From: Mucilaginibacter sabulilitoris | Lineage (GTDB): Bacteria; Bacteroidota; Bacteroidia; Sphingobacteriales; Sphingobacteriaceae | Assembly (NCBI RefSeq): GCF_034262375.1 | Contig: NZ_CP139558.1 | Span: 2,728,001 to 2,792,000, forward strand | Length of the DNA: 64,000 bases | Direction: 5' to 3' | Part shown: positions 1 to 9,600 of the stretch, piece after piece | Layout of the letters: every line of letters begins with the position of its first letter | How positions within the stretch are numbered: the stretch's first letter is position 1 | Made by a program: the position numbers and the translations under genes | The notes under the pieces: generated by a model | What the model was told of the DNA's origin: nothing | The model's input: only the letters and a program-made list of their open reading frames with translations | Databases searched by the model: none

Positions 1-24
1 TTTTGTTGCTGTTTCTGTTGCCAT
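1..24 (-). CDS. N-terminal fragment of a gene leaving the left edge
   Basis: An ATG on the minus strand at 22-24 opens a frame reading MATETATK before the window ends. Only eight codons are visible, so the product cannot be identified. It is divergent from the glutamate synthase-like gene at 189, and the 164-bp spacer between them holds a 26-bp perfect palindrome, as expected for a real regulated 5' end. A YceI-family protein would fit such an N-terminus, but that is a guess. Confidence 0.45.
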
Positions 25-64
25 GATTTTGTTTAATTTATTTTGTTGAGTCAAAGATAATAAC

Positions 65-90
65 AAAATACATGTTTAAACATGTATTTT
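65..90. promoter_or_regulatory. 26-bp perfect palindrome, probable operator
   Basis: The sequence is perfectly self-complementary around 77/78, with core ACATGTTTAAACATGT. It lies 41 bp upstream of the minus-strand start at 24 and 98 bp upstream of the plus-strand gene at 189. No T-run follows, so it is not a terminator. A dimeric HTH regulator of MarR or TetR type is the natural reader (inference). Confidence 0.6.
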
Positions 91-117
91 TATTTAATTA
101 CAATCTGCAGACAATGA

Positions 118-136
118 AATACAAGTTTAACCATAC
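118..136. promoter_or_regulatory. Degenerate second copy of the operator palindrome
   Basis: The string AATACAAGTTTAACCATAC resembles the 65-90 palindrome (AATACATGTTTAAACATGT), with a few changes mostly in the right half-site. It is centred about 50 bp away, on the side of the gene at 189. Two spaced sites suggest cooperative binding between the divergent genes. Confidence 0.35.
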
Positions 137-188
137 AATTGCGCTATTGTTTAACTTTAAAAGTTATTTTTATATTAAATAATTATCT

Positions 189-1829
189 ATGAAGAAGCTT
201 TTCATCACCTCATTTGTTATCATTTTTGCCCTGCTCATTGCCTGGACAATGATTTGGAAACCCGCTGCATGGTCGTTCCTGATTATTGTACCTATATATG
301 TTATTGGCTTTTATGACCTGGTTCAAAAAAAGCACAGCATAGTGCGCAACTACCCTGTATTTGGTCACCTGAGGTTTTTGATGGAAGAGCTTCGTCCTAA
401 AATATATCAATACTTTATTGAGAGCGATACCAACGGAACGCCATTTAACCGGCAAAATCGCAGCGTGATATACCAGCGCGCCAAAAAGGTTGATGATACC
501 CGGCCGTTTGGTACCGAGCTTGATGTTTATGAAGATGGGTACGAATGGCTTAACCACAGTATTGCCGCTATTGATCACCATAAGCTTGACCTCTCGCCCC
601 GGGTAAAGGTAGGCGGTCCCGATTGTAAGCAGCCTTATATGGCCAGTGTTTACAATATATCGGCTATGAGCTTTGGCTCACTGAGTGAGAACGCTATACT
701 GGCCTTAAATGGAGGCGCTAAGCTTGATAATTTTGCTCATAACACCGGCGAAGGTGGCCTGAGCGATTATCATTTAAAACCTGGTGGCGATATTATATGG
801 CAAATAGGTACCGGATATTTCAGCTGTCGCAAGCCCGATGGTACCTTTGATGAAGAAGCTTTCGCCAAGCGCGCTGTTTTGCAGCAGGTAAAAATGATTG
901 AGGTAAAACTGTCGCAGGGAGCAAAACCCGGGCACGGCGGTATTTTACCCGCGGCTAAGGTTACACCAGAAATTGCCCGCATCAGGCTGGTAGAGATGGG
1001 ACATGATGTGGTATCGCCGCCGTATCATACCGCGTTTAATAATCCTATCGGAATGATGCAGTTTATTAAAAAACTGCGCGAATTGTCGGGTGGTAAACCT
1101 GTAGGTTTTAAGCTTTGCGTGGGTCACAAAAGTGAGTTTCTGGCAATATGTAAGGCAATGGTTAAAACTGGTATTTATCCCGATTTTATTACGGTGGATG
1201 GGGGCGAGGGCGGTACCGGTGCGGCGCCTTTAGAGTTCTCAAACTCGGTGGGTATGCCCTTGCGCGAGGCATTGGCTTTTATTTATGACGCGCTAACCGG
1301 CTTCGATATTAAAAGACACATTAAGCTTATTGCATCGGGCAAGGTGGCCACGGGTTTTGACCTGGTGAAGAATTTTGCTTTGGGGGCCGATATGTGCAAC
1401 AGCGCACGCGGGATGATGTTTGCCCTTGGCTGCATACAGGCGCTGGAGTGTAACATGAATACCTGCCCAACAGGTGTGGCTACGCAGAATAAAGATCTGA
1501 TGCGTGGTTTGGTGGTTGATGATAAAAAGGTTCGCGTGGCTAATTTTCATAACCAAACAGTAAGCAGCGCCATACAAATGATAGGAGCGGCAGGCTTAAC
1601 CAAACCTTGCGACCTGCACCGCATGTTTATTTATCGCCGTATAAACCACAGTCAGATACAAACCTATGCCGAGCTGTTTCCCTATATACCTAAAGGTAGT
1701 TTGTTAAATACGCCCTATCCTTCAAGTTTTGAGCTGGATATGGCCATCAGTAATGAAGATAGCTTTATACCTGATTATAGCAATGTAACCAATATTGATT
1801 ATAGTAACGTAAGCTCCTATATGAGCTGA
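189..1829 (+). CDS. FMN-binding glutamate synthase family protein
   Basis: This 546-residue protein corresponds to the FMN-binding synthase domain of the large subunit of glutamate synthase, without the glutaminase domain. Residues 1-45 carry one or two hydrophobic segments, so it is probably membrane anchored. Visible family motifs are GEGGLSDYH near 190, SQGAKPGHGG near 243, GGEGGTGAA near 340, and CNMNTCPTGVATQ near 420, which resembles the iron-sulfur cysteine loop of GltB. Such stand-alone proteins are widespread; whether they make glutamate is unsettled, because the amidotransferase half must come from elsewhere. The gene stands alone and ends at a bidirectional terminator shared with convergent sucC. 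Confidence 0.9.
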   Translation: MKKLFITSFVIIFALLIAWTMIWKPAAWSFLIIVPIYVIGFYDLVQKKHSIVRNYPVFGHLRFLMEELRPKIYQYFIESDTNGTPFNRQNRSVIYQRAKKVDDTRPFGTELDVYEDGYEWLNHSIAAIDHHKLDLSPRVKVGGPDCKQPYMASVYNISAMSFGSLSENAILALNGGAKLDNFAHNTGEGGLSDYHLKPGGDIIWQIGTGYFSCRKPDGTFDEEAFAKRAVLQQVKMIEVKLSQGAKPGHGGILPAAKVTPEIARIRLVEMGHDVVSPPYHTAFNNPIGMMQFIKKLRELSGGKPVGFKLCVGHKSEFLAICKAMVKTGIYPDFITVDGGEGGTGAAPLEFSNSVGMPLREALAFIYDALTGFDIKRHIKLIASGKVATGFDLVKNFALGADMCNSARGMMFALGCIQALECNMNTCPTGVATQNKDLMRGLVVDDKKVRVANFHNQTVSSAIQMIGAAGLTKPCDLHRMFIYRRINHSQIQTYAELFPYIPKGSLLNTPYPSSFELDMAISNEDSFIPDYSNVTNIDYSNVSSYMS

Positions 1830-1837
1830 AGGATATT

Positions 1838-1931
1838 TGTCTGAACCGGGATTAAACAGATTTTTTGCGATTAAGGGATTTTTTTAAAGTATCGTGGTAA
1901 TCCTTTAATCCGAAAAATCATGGTTCAGACA
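1838..1931. repeat. Small intergenic inverted repeat
   Basis: Arms TGTCTGAACC (1838-1847) and GGTTCAGACA (1922-1931) are perfect inverted copies around an AT-rich body containing GGATT/AATCC pairs. I remember similar units scattered between genes in this phylum; here one sits between two convergent genes. Confidence 0.55.
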
Positions 1932-1943
1932 AAACCATAGAAC

Positions 1944-1975
1944 AAAAAAAGGGAAGCAAAAGCTTCCCCTTTTTA
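1944..1975. terminator. Bidirectional terminator
   Basis: Stem GGGAAGC / GCTTCCC with a 4-nt loop, an A-run on the left and a T-run on the right. It can terminate the plus-strand glutamate synthase-like gene and the minus-strand sucC. Confidence 0.85.
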
Positions 1976-1994
1976 ATATGATAAAATTAGCTAA

Positions 1995-3188
1995 TTATAA
2001 AGCCAACACTTCTTTTACTCTGTCGGCAGCTTCTTTCAGCAATATTGCCGAGTAAACTTTTAAGCCTGAATTGTCTATAAGTTCCTTTGCTTCTTCGGCA
2101 TTGGTACCTTGTAAACGCACAATGATAGGCACAGGGATGTTGCCAATTTCTGTGTAGGCATCAATAACACCCTGGGCAACACGATCGCAACGTACTATAC
2201 CGCCAAAAATATTGATCAGGATAGCTTTAACGTTCGGGTCAGACAGGATGATGTTAAAACCAGCCTTAACAGTTTGCGCGTTGGCGGTACCGCCAACGTC
2301 AAGGAAGTTAGCAGGCTCGCCACCGGCAAGTTTAATAATATCCATGGTAGCCATAGCCAAACCGGCACCGTTAACCATACAACCTACGTTACCGTCAAGC
2401 TTTACATAGTTAAGATTTGATTTGCTTGCTTCAACCTCGGTAGGGTCTTCCTCGTCAGTATCACGCATAGCAGCATAATCCGGGTGACGGAACAGTGCGT
2501 TGTCGTCAAGGTTTACTTTGGCATCAACAGCTAAAATTTTGTTATCAGATGTTTTAAGTACCGGGTTAATTTCAAACTGCGATGAATCTGTAGCCTCGTA
2601 AGCTTTGTATAAAGCGGTAATGAATTTTACCATGTCTTTAAAAGCATCGCCGCTTACACCCAGGTTAAACGCAATTTTACGGGCCTGAAAACCTTGTAAC
2701 CCAACTTTAGGGTCAATTTCTTCTTTAAATATCAATTCGGGAGTTGAGTGTGCAACCTCCTCTATATCCATACCGCCTTCAGTACTGTACATGATAATGT
2801 TACGACCTTTAGCACGGTCGAGCAATACGCTCATGTAAAACTCTTTTGTTTCGCTTTCGCCCGGATAGTAAACATCCTGTGCTACTAAAACTTTCTTTAC
2901 CTTTTTACCTTCCGGACCGGTTTGGGGGGTAACCAGTTGCATGCCGATAATGTTACCGGTATGTTCCTTCACCTGGTCGATATTTTTGGCCAGCTTTACG
3001 CCGCCGCCTTTACCACGGCCACCGGCATGGATCTGTGCTTTTATTACTACCCAGCTTGATCCCAGGTCTTCTTTCAATTTATGGGCAGCTTCTACAGCCT
3101 GCTCAACAGTATCGGCAACAATGCCTTCCTGAACTCTAACGCCAAAGCTCTTTAATATGGCTTTGCCCTGATATTCGTGAATATTCAT
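1995..3188 (-). CDS. sucC: Succinyl-CoA ligase [ADP-forming] subunit beta
   Basis: SucC of the TCA cycle pairs with SucD to convert succinyl-CoA and ADP or GDP to succinate, CoA and ATP or GTP. The start MNIHEYQGK is the conserved one and gives 397 residues, close to the usual 388; an in-frame ATG 14 codons upstream (3230) lacks family similarity. The ATP-grasp region holds KAQIHAGGRGKGGGVKLA near residue 50, and the C-terminal ligase region holds LNIFGGIVRCDRVAQGV. No sucD lies beside it, so the two subunits are encoded apart, as is common in this group. Confidence 0.96.
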   Translation of the reverse strand: MNIHEYQGKAILKSFGVRVQEGIVADTVEQAVEAAHKLKEDLGSSWVVIKAQIHAGGRGKGGGVKLAKNIDQVKEHTGNIIGMQLVTPQTGPEGKKVKKVLVAQDVYYPGESETKEFYMSVLLDRAKGRNIIMYSTEGGMDIEEVAHSTPELIFKEEIDPKVGLQGFQARKIAFNLGVSGDAFKDMVKFITALYKAYEATDSSQFEINPVLKTSDNKILAVDAKVNLDDNALFRHPDYAAMRDTDEEDPTEVEASKSNLNYVKLDGNVGCMVNGAGLAMATMDIIKLAGGEPANFLDVGGTANAQTVKAGFNIILSDPNVKAILINIFGGIVRCDRVAQGVIDAYTEIGNIPVPIIVRLQGTNAEEAKELIDNSGLKVYSAILLKEAADRVKEVLAL

Positions 3189-3300
3189 GTTTTTTGAAGA
3201 ATTTGCGGTAAATCTACAATTTTGTTTCAAAGGTTAACACCCTAAATGGAGTTTATTTACCAGTATTATGATTATTAACGTTGTCTTTACAATAGGAAGA

Positions 3301-3399
3301 AGTATAAAGTAGCGAGTATCAAGTATCAGGACAAACCGCAACTGATTGTTAATTCTGCTAGTCAAAAATCTTGATACTTGATACTAACTACTCGATACT
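3301..3399. repeat. Imperfect 30-bp inverted repeat
   Basis: Left arm 3301-3330 and right arm 3370-3399 are inverted copies with about five differences, built on AGTATCAAGTATCA. The repeat lies in the divergent spacer between sucC and the ABC ATPase gene. Confidence 0.6.
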
Positions 3400-3405
3400 A
3401 AAAAC

Positions 3406-3413
3406 TAACTTTG
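3406..3413 (+). promoter_or_regulatory. -7 promoter box TAACTTTG before the lolD-like gene
   Basis: This is a perfect match to the Bacteroidota -7 consensus TAnnTTTG, ending five bases before the ATG at 3418. Transcription would begin about at the start codon, so the mRNA would be leaderless or nearly so. I see no clear -33 TTG at the usual spacing. Confidence 0.5.
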
Positions 3414-3417
3414 TAAA

Positions 3418-4071
3418 ATGCTTAAAGCCAATTCCATTCATAAATCATACGGGCAGCTGCAAATATTAAAAGGCGTTGATCTGGAAGTAAAACAGGGCGA
3501 AATAGTAACCATAGTAGGCGCGTCCGGTGCAGGTAAAAGTTCCTTACTCAATATTTTAGGCACTTTAGACAGGCCCGATTCCGGACAATTGTTCATCAAT
3601 AATATGGAGCTGAGCAAGCTTAGCAACAAGAGTCTGAGCGATTTTCGGAACCGTAAAATTGGCTTTATATTTCAGTTTCATCATTTGCTGGTGGAGTTTA
3701 CCGCTGTTGAAAATGTTTGCATACCTGCCTTTATTGCCGGTACAGCACGCGCGGACGCCGAAAACAGGGCAAAGGAATTGCTTGATCTGTTGGGTTTAAA
3801 GGACAGGATGAGCCATAAACCTAATCAACTATCAGGAGGTGAGCAGCAGCGGGTAGCCGTGGCCCGCGCTTTGATTAATAACCCATCCTTAATATTTGCC
3901 GATGAGCCATCTGGTAATCTTGATTCCGTGAACGCATTGGAGCTTCATGAATTATTTATTAAGCTGAGGAAAGATTTTAACCAAACCTTTGTAATTGTTA
4001 CCCATAATGAAGACCTTGCCAATCTTTCGGACCGCACCGTTTTAATGAAAGATGGTCTGATTGTTCAATAG
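3418..4071 (+). CDS. LolD/MacB-type ABC transporter ATP-binding protein
   Basis: A 217-residue ATPase of the LolD/MacB/FtsE type, which drives lipoprotein release or mechanical efflux rather than import. Walker [10 protein letters not shown] lies near residue 37, the Q-loop FIFQFHHLL near 82, the signature [15 protein letters not shown] near 139, Walker [10 protein letters not shown] near 161 and the H-loop VTH near 196. LolD is the best guess because it is single and short, but no permease gene (LolC/E) is adjacent. The next two genes follow closely in the same direction and may share its transcript. Confidence 0.88.
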   Translation: MLKANSIHKSYGQLQILKGVDLEVKQGEIVTIVGASGAGKSSLLNILGTLDRPDSGQLFINNMELSKLSNKSLSDFRNRKIGFIFQFHHLLVEFTAVENVCIPAFIAGTARADAENRAKELLDLLGLKDRMSHKPNQLSGGEQQRVAVARALINNPSLIFADEPSGNLDSVNALELHELFIKLRKDFNQTFVIVTHNEDLANLSDRTVLMKDGLIVQ

Positions 4072-4084
4072 TGATACTGTAAAC

Positions 4085-4393
4085 GTGAATATACTGATAA
4101 CTGCTGCCAACTCTGCGCCGGCTTACAAACAAAAAAATCTGCTGAACAGCGATACTGTTATTATGGGCGATTATATGGATCTGCCCGATTTTATGCTGAA
4201 ACCCGGTAAGTTGATTCGCCTGCCCAATCCGGCATCGGTAAGTTACACGCATGAAATGCTAACTTTATGTTTAGATATGGGCATTGAAACCGTTTATGTT
4301 TTTCGTGAACAGGAAGCCGGGCTTTTATTAGAGTCCGAAACTTTGTTTAATGAATATAATATAAAAATCCTGACTAAGCTAAATGAACTATAA
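4085..4393 (+). CDS. Small protein resembling an ATP-grasp N-terminal lobe
   Basis: About 102 residues starting at a GTG (NILITAANSAPAYK...); the frame also opens at a TTG at 4061, overlapping the ATPase gene. The N-terminal strand NILITAANSAPAY resembles the first Rossmann-like strand and loop of carbamoyl-phosphate synthase/PylC-type ATP-grasp enzymes. No ATP-binding domain follows, so it cannot be a complete enzyme. It overlaps the HAD-like gene by 11 bp, implying translational coupling. In this phylum a split partner of the HAD-like protein is plausible; the function is unknown. Confidence 0.65.
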   Translation: MNILITAANSAPAYKQKNLLNSDTVIMGDYMDLPDFMLKPGKLIRLPNPASVSYTHEMLTLCLDMGIETVYVFREQEAGLLLESETLFNEYNIKILTKLNEL

Positions 4394-4991
4394 AGATATT
4401 GATAAGCGAAAAAGCGCTTTCATTTTTGAATTGGATGATGTGCTTTTCCCCAAAAAAGATTATTTGTACCAGGTTTATTACTTGTTTGCTAATTTATTGG
4501 AGTACACCGAATTAGTTGATGCTAAAGAAACAACCAAACTGATGACAGATACGTATGTATCTGAAGGGGAACAGTTTGTTTTTGACCGCGTAGCCGAAAA
4601 GTTTACTATAGCAGAAAAGTACAGGACAAATTTTGATAACCTGCTGATAACTGCCAAGCTGCCACTGAAATTGTTGCTATATCAAAATATGCTTACTTTA
4701 TTGCAGGAAATTGTTGTTGACAGGAAAAAACTGTTTATTGTAACAAACGGCGATGTAGAGCAACAGGTAAATAAAATTAAGCAGATAGAATGGAACGGGC
4801 TTGAAAAATACCTGACCTGCTATTTTGCCGAAGAAACCACTCCTAAACCCGAACCTGACGTGATACACCTGTTAATGCAGGATCATGGTTTACAGCGAAG
4901 GGACATCATAATGATAGAGAATTCAGAAGTCGACAGGTTATGCGCTGAAACCGTTGGGATAGATTATACTAATCTCGATAAATTTTTGTAA
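4383..4991 (+). CDS. HAD-like protein with degenerate catalytic motifs
   Basis: A 202-residue protein with the layout of a haloacid dehalogenase-superfamily phosphatase. Motif I reads IFELDDVLF: the nucleophilic aspartate (DxD) is replaced by Glu, although the second Asp remains. Motif II IVTNGD and the motif III lysine in TPKPEPD are kept. Motif IV reads MIENSEVD instead of the usual GDs/D pattern. Phosphatase activity is therefore doubtful, and a binding or regulatory role is possible. It overlaps the upstream small gene (ATG inside its last codons). Confidence 0.75.
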   Translation: MNYKDIDKRKSAFIFELDDVLFPKKDYLYQVYYLFANLLEYTELVDAKETTKLMTDTYVSEGEQFVFDRVAEKFTIAEKYRTNFDNLLITAKLPLKLLLYQNMLTLLQEIVVDRKKLFIVTNGDVEQQVNKIKQIEWNGLEKYLTCYFAEETTPKPEPDVIHLLMQDHGLQRRDIIMIENSEVDRLCAETVGIDYTNLDKFL

Positions 4992-5043
4992 TGGAGTTGT
5001 AACATACTTAGTTATATAGCGTTAACTAATAAATTGATTTTAT

Positions 5044-6606
5044 ATGAGAAAATTATTTTACTTCATATTAATTATTTCTACAGGGGGTATATTCGCCTGT
5101 AAAAAAGATAAAGTGGATGGTAATAATAATCCACCGCCACCCACAAATCCATCAGATACAGCCTCTGCTAAATTTGAGCTTACGCAGGATTCTATTTACC
5201 TGTACGCTAAGGAAATATACTACTGGAATAATTCTTTACCCGATTACAGGGCCTTTAATCCACGGCAATACACCCTTGGCTCTACAGATTTGGATAAGTT
5301 TACCAGTGAAATAGATGCGTATACACAGTTATCAAAAAATCCTGCAAATCATAATCTTCCTTATGAGTATGATTTTTTTAATCCAGGCAGTTCAAAATAT
5401 TCTTTTATTGATGACGGCGAGGTTGATGGAGAACTAAATGCTACCAGAGGTGATTTTGGCTTTAATTATTTTTATAACTCTTATACTGATTTAAGGGTAA
5501 GCTTAGTTTATCCAAATTCACCTGCCGCCACAGCCGGCCTAAAGCGCGGGGATGAGATTATCGCTATAAATAATAATGATAACATTTATATCACAAGCAA
5601 TTTTGATGATCCTGCCAATGATCCGGGATATAAATTTGTTAGCAATGCTTTGAATCAGGGAAGTACAGTCACTTTGCAAATTCGTAATTCAGCCGGTACC
5701 AAAACAGTAAATCTTGATAGCAAAACTTATACAGTAAACCCTATTATTTACACCAATACTTATACCTTATCAAATAGCAGAGTAGCTGGTTATATGGTAT
5801 TTAACAGCTTTATTAGTAACATACATTCCCAACTCGATGCCGTATTCAGCAATTTTGCGGCTAAGCATGTAACAGATTTGATTATAGATCTTCGTTATAA
5901 CGGAGGAGGCGACGTAGAAACAAGTTCTTATTTATCGAATCTTATCGCACCTTCAAGTGCTAACGGAAGCGTTATGAACACTACTTATTGGACTGCCAAT
6001 TTGCAAAATGACAATTATCCCTTGCTCAAAAAGAAGATTTCGAAGCCGGCCGGATGGTTTAAATCTACTAATTCCGCGCAAATAGAGCGATTTGCAAAAG
6101 CAGGTGCTGTTAATGTAACCCGGGTGTTTTTCCTGGTAACAGGCAATACTGCATCGGCCAGTGAGCTTACTATCAATAACTTAAAACCTAAAATGGATGT
6201 GCAGCTAATAGGTGATACTACTTATGGTAAACCAGTTGGGTTTTTATCAAAGCTTATTATTAACGGACATTATTTATACACACCAGAGTTTGAAACAAAA
6301 AATTCGGCACAGGAAGGCGGTTATTATGCAGGTATGCCACCAAAAGGAACTACGACAACAGGAGGTACATATAATGGTAAGCAAATTTATGAAGATATAG
6401 TTACCGATTTTGGAGATAAAAATGAAACCTTGCTGCATCAGGCTATTAAATATATAGAAACAAATGCATATCCTGCGAGTTCTAACCTCACGATTCAGAG
6501 TTTATCAACTACAAGGGGCAGGCCAATGACATTATATCAAAGAAGGGTATTGTCATCCAAAGTACAACCCAATCGTACTAATTCAATGTTTATTAACTTA
6601 AAATAA
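5044..6606 (+). CDS. S41-family C-terminal-processing peptidase, lipoprotein
   Basis: A 520-residue secreted serine protease. The signal sequence ends in a lipobox (GIFAC, Cys19), followed by a Pro/Asn-rich linker, so it is lipid anchored. A PDZ domain lies about residues 150-230 (PAATAGLKRGDEIIAINN). The S41 catalytic core covers about 260-450, with LIIDLRYNGGGDVETS, the nucleophile in GNTASASE, and a candidate general-base lysine in DTTYGKPVG. The C-terminal ~60 residues are low in similarity. It probably cleaves envelope proteins or imported peptides. Its stop is 3 bp from the convergent smc stop, with no terminator hairpin between them. Confidence 0.9.
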   Translation: MRKLFYFILIISTGGIFACKKDKVDGNNNPPPPTNPSDTASAKFELTQDSIYLYAKEIYYWNNSLPDYRAFNPRQYTLGSTDLDKFTSEIDAYTQLSKNPANHNLPYEYDFFNPGSSKYSFIDDGEVDGELNATRGDFGFNYFYNSYTDLRVSLVYPNSPAATAGLKRGDEIIAINNNDNIYITSNFDDPANDPGYKFVSNALNQGSTVTLQIRNSAGTKTVNLDSKTYTVNPIIYTNTYTLSNSRVAGYMVFNSFISNIHSQLDAVFSNFAAKHVTDLIIDLRYNGGGDVETSSYLSNLIAPSSANGSVMNTTYWTANLQNDNYPLLKKKISKPAGWFKSTNSAQIERFAKAGAVNVTRVFFLVTGNTASASELTINNLKPKMDVQLIGDTTYGKPVGFLSKLIINGHYLYTPEFETKNSAQEGGYYAGMPPKGTTTTGGTYNGKQIYEDIVTDFGDKNETLLHQAIKYIETNAYPASSNLTIQSLSTTRGRPMTLYQRRVLSSKVQPNRTNSMFINLK

Positions 6607-6608
6607 TA

Positions 6609-9600
6609 TTAATCTGCCAGTTCCCGCAGATCCACAGGGACAACGCGCGATATACCTTGCTCAACCATAGTCACTCCGTAAATTACATCGGTACTGGCTA
6701 TGGTTCTTTTATTATGTGACACGATGATGAATTGCGAGTCTTTGGAAAAGGTGCGGATAATGTTATTAAACTTATCAATATTGGTATCATCAAGCGGCGC
6801 GTCAACCTCATCAAAAATACAGAACGGCGCAGGTTTAAGCAGGTAAAGCGAAAAGAGGATTGCTGTTGCGGTAAGCGTTTTTTCGCCGCCTGATAGCTGG
6901 TTTATAGATAAAGGGCGTTTACCTTTTGGCTTGGCAATAATATCAATATCCGATTCGAGCGGGTGCTGCGGATCAGTCAGTACGAGGTCGCATGAATCCT
7001 CCTCATTAAAAAGGGAACGGAATACCTTGATGAAGTTTTCACGTACCATAATAAAGGCAGTCATGAACTTTTCCTTCGCGGTATCGTCAATTTCCTGTAT
7101 GGTTGCCAGTAAAGATGCTTTTGCTTCGCTCAGATCCTTTTTTTGCGCTTGTATAAAGGTATAACGCTCATTCATCTCGTTGTATGCCTCAACAGCCATT
7201 GGGTTAATGGCGCCAAAGTCGTCCAGTTGTCTTTTTAGCTTTTCGGCTTTCTCGCGCAGGTCATGCTCGTTTTCATCGGCAGGTGTTTCTGTTTCGGGCA
7301 GCTCTTCAATATCAATATTAAACTCAACCGAAAGTCGCTCTTTCAGCGCATTTAGTTCCAGCTTAAGGTTATTACGTTCTTCTCTTAATTCGTTCTCAAT
7401 AACTTCGCTGTTATCTTTTTTCCGGCGCAGGGCGGTTGTTTCATTTTCGTTTTCGGTAATGATTCCGCGCCATTGATAATATTCCTGTTCGGCCTGTTGA
7501 GTTGCTTTTTCAAGCGCTTCTTTTTGCTCGTACATTTCCAGTAATCCCTCGTCGGAGTTATCGGCCTGTTTAAGGTTTTCCTGTATGGCTATTTTTACCT
7601 GTTCAAATTCAGCGCTGTTTTGTTTAATGCGGGCTTCCAGGCTTTCCTGCTGGGTATCGCGGTAGTCAAGATCTTTTACCAGACCTGACACTTTGTTTTG
7701 CTGCTGATGGAAGCGGATATTTTCCTGGTTGTAAGCGTTTGATTGTACAGAAACGTACTCATTCAACTCATTAAAGGCTGCCTGTTTCTCAACCAGCAGA
7801 TCGTTTTGAATTTGTTTCTGAGTTTTAAGCTCGGCAAGCAAGGGTTGCAGGTTTTGCATTTCCTCGGCAATGGAGGCAATTTTGCGGGCAATATCTTCCT
7901 TGCGGTTAAGGCTGTTTTCAATAAACGTTTGATATTGTTCCTGTCGGGTTTTAACCGTGATCAGTTCGGTATTTAAGCGGTTCAGAATCTGCTGCTGTTC
8001 ATTTAGCTCGGCTGCCTTGGTTGATGCCTTTAAAGCCGTAAGCTGGTTCTGTAACGCGTCTGACCGGGTTTTTAAGCCATTAACCTGATTTTCAATGTTC
8101 TTGATCTCTTTGGCCAAATTTTCGAGGTTCTTGGCACGACCAATCCTTTTGCCCTCAAACAAACCCACCGAACCGCCAGCCATGGTATGTTTTGATTTAT
8201 TGAACTTGCCGCTTTTGCCAATCAAAACCACGCCATCTGGTAATGCGGCATTATTTATCTGATGGTCTTTATCATCATCAATCAGGTAAACATCTTTTAA
8301 CAGGTGATTACAAAGGTTATTGTAGCGCTTATCAACTTCAATTACTTTTAGTGCAGATACCGCGCCCGCGTTTTCAAAAGCGGGATTAGCAGGCGATACT
8401 TCGGCATAATTGTCAAGGATAAAAAAATGCGCCCTTCCCCGTGAAGACGTGCTCAGTAGATTAATGGCCTTTATGGCCTCGTCATAGCTTTCAACCACAT
8501 AGTGGTTCATGAGTGGTTCCAGGTAGTTTTCAATGGCTACACGGAATTCCTCACGGCAAAACAGTACGTCGCTGAATAAGGGGGCGTTTTTAGCCCAGTC
8601 GGTATTTTTTTTCAAAAAGCGAATCGACTCCGGAAAACCTTCCAGATTGTCGACCATGCTTTTGGTAAGGTTATATTCGTTTTGTTTGGCGTCGAGCTTA
8701 CGGCTTTCTTTAATAATGGCATCCTTAACTTCTGTAAGCTCGGTATCGGTGGCAGTGATCTGTTCTTTGAGCTTATTCTCAGCTTCCAGCGATGATTGGT
8801 ACTCATCATCAAGGGTTTCCTTTCGGGCTTGCAGCTCGGCAACTACCTGGTTAAAGTGCGAAAGCTCCACCTCTTTGTTGGTGGTATCCTCCATGTTGCG
8901 CTGGCTTTCCTGTTCCAACGCCTGTTGCTGTATCTGCAGTATATCAATATCCTTTTCGGCTTTGTAAGCCTGGTTTTGCAGACGGGTATTGATATTGGTT
9001 AGCTCATTCAGCTCGTTACGTGCCGATCCCTGTTGCTGCCTCAGTTCGTCAACCGCTTCTTTCAGATCGGTTACTTTGCTCTGGATAACCTGCAGGTTTT
9101 CATCTTCCGTGGCTTTCTCTTCCGAAAGACGCTTGATATTATACAGCACGTGGTTAAGCTGGTTTTTATCGCGATCAAGCTCTTCGCCCAGGCGTGCTTC
9201 CTTATCCTGTTGAAATTTGAGCTGTTCGTTCTTGATCTTTTTCTCACTTTCGTAAGCCCTGATCTTTGAAATAAATTCGTTAGTGGTTTTTTGCTGAACC
9301 GAAAGATTTTTCTCTTTGGTAATACTATCCAGTTTTTGCTGCTGCAGGGTAGCTTCTAAAGCATCAATTTGGGCTACAATGCCTCCTTTTTCTGCTTTTT
9401 GCTTTTGCTCCTGCTCCTCAATCTTCTTTAACGATTCGCTGAACGATACGATGCGGAACGAAGCCAGCATGATACTGAGCGTTTTGTATTGCTCCTTGAT
9501 GCGGTAATAACGTTCGGTTTTTTTGGCCTGGTTCTCCAGCGTTTTCAGGTTCTTTTCTATCTCGAAAAGCAGGTCTTCCACGCGTTCCAAATCGGCCTCT

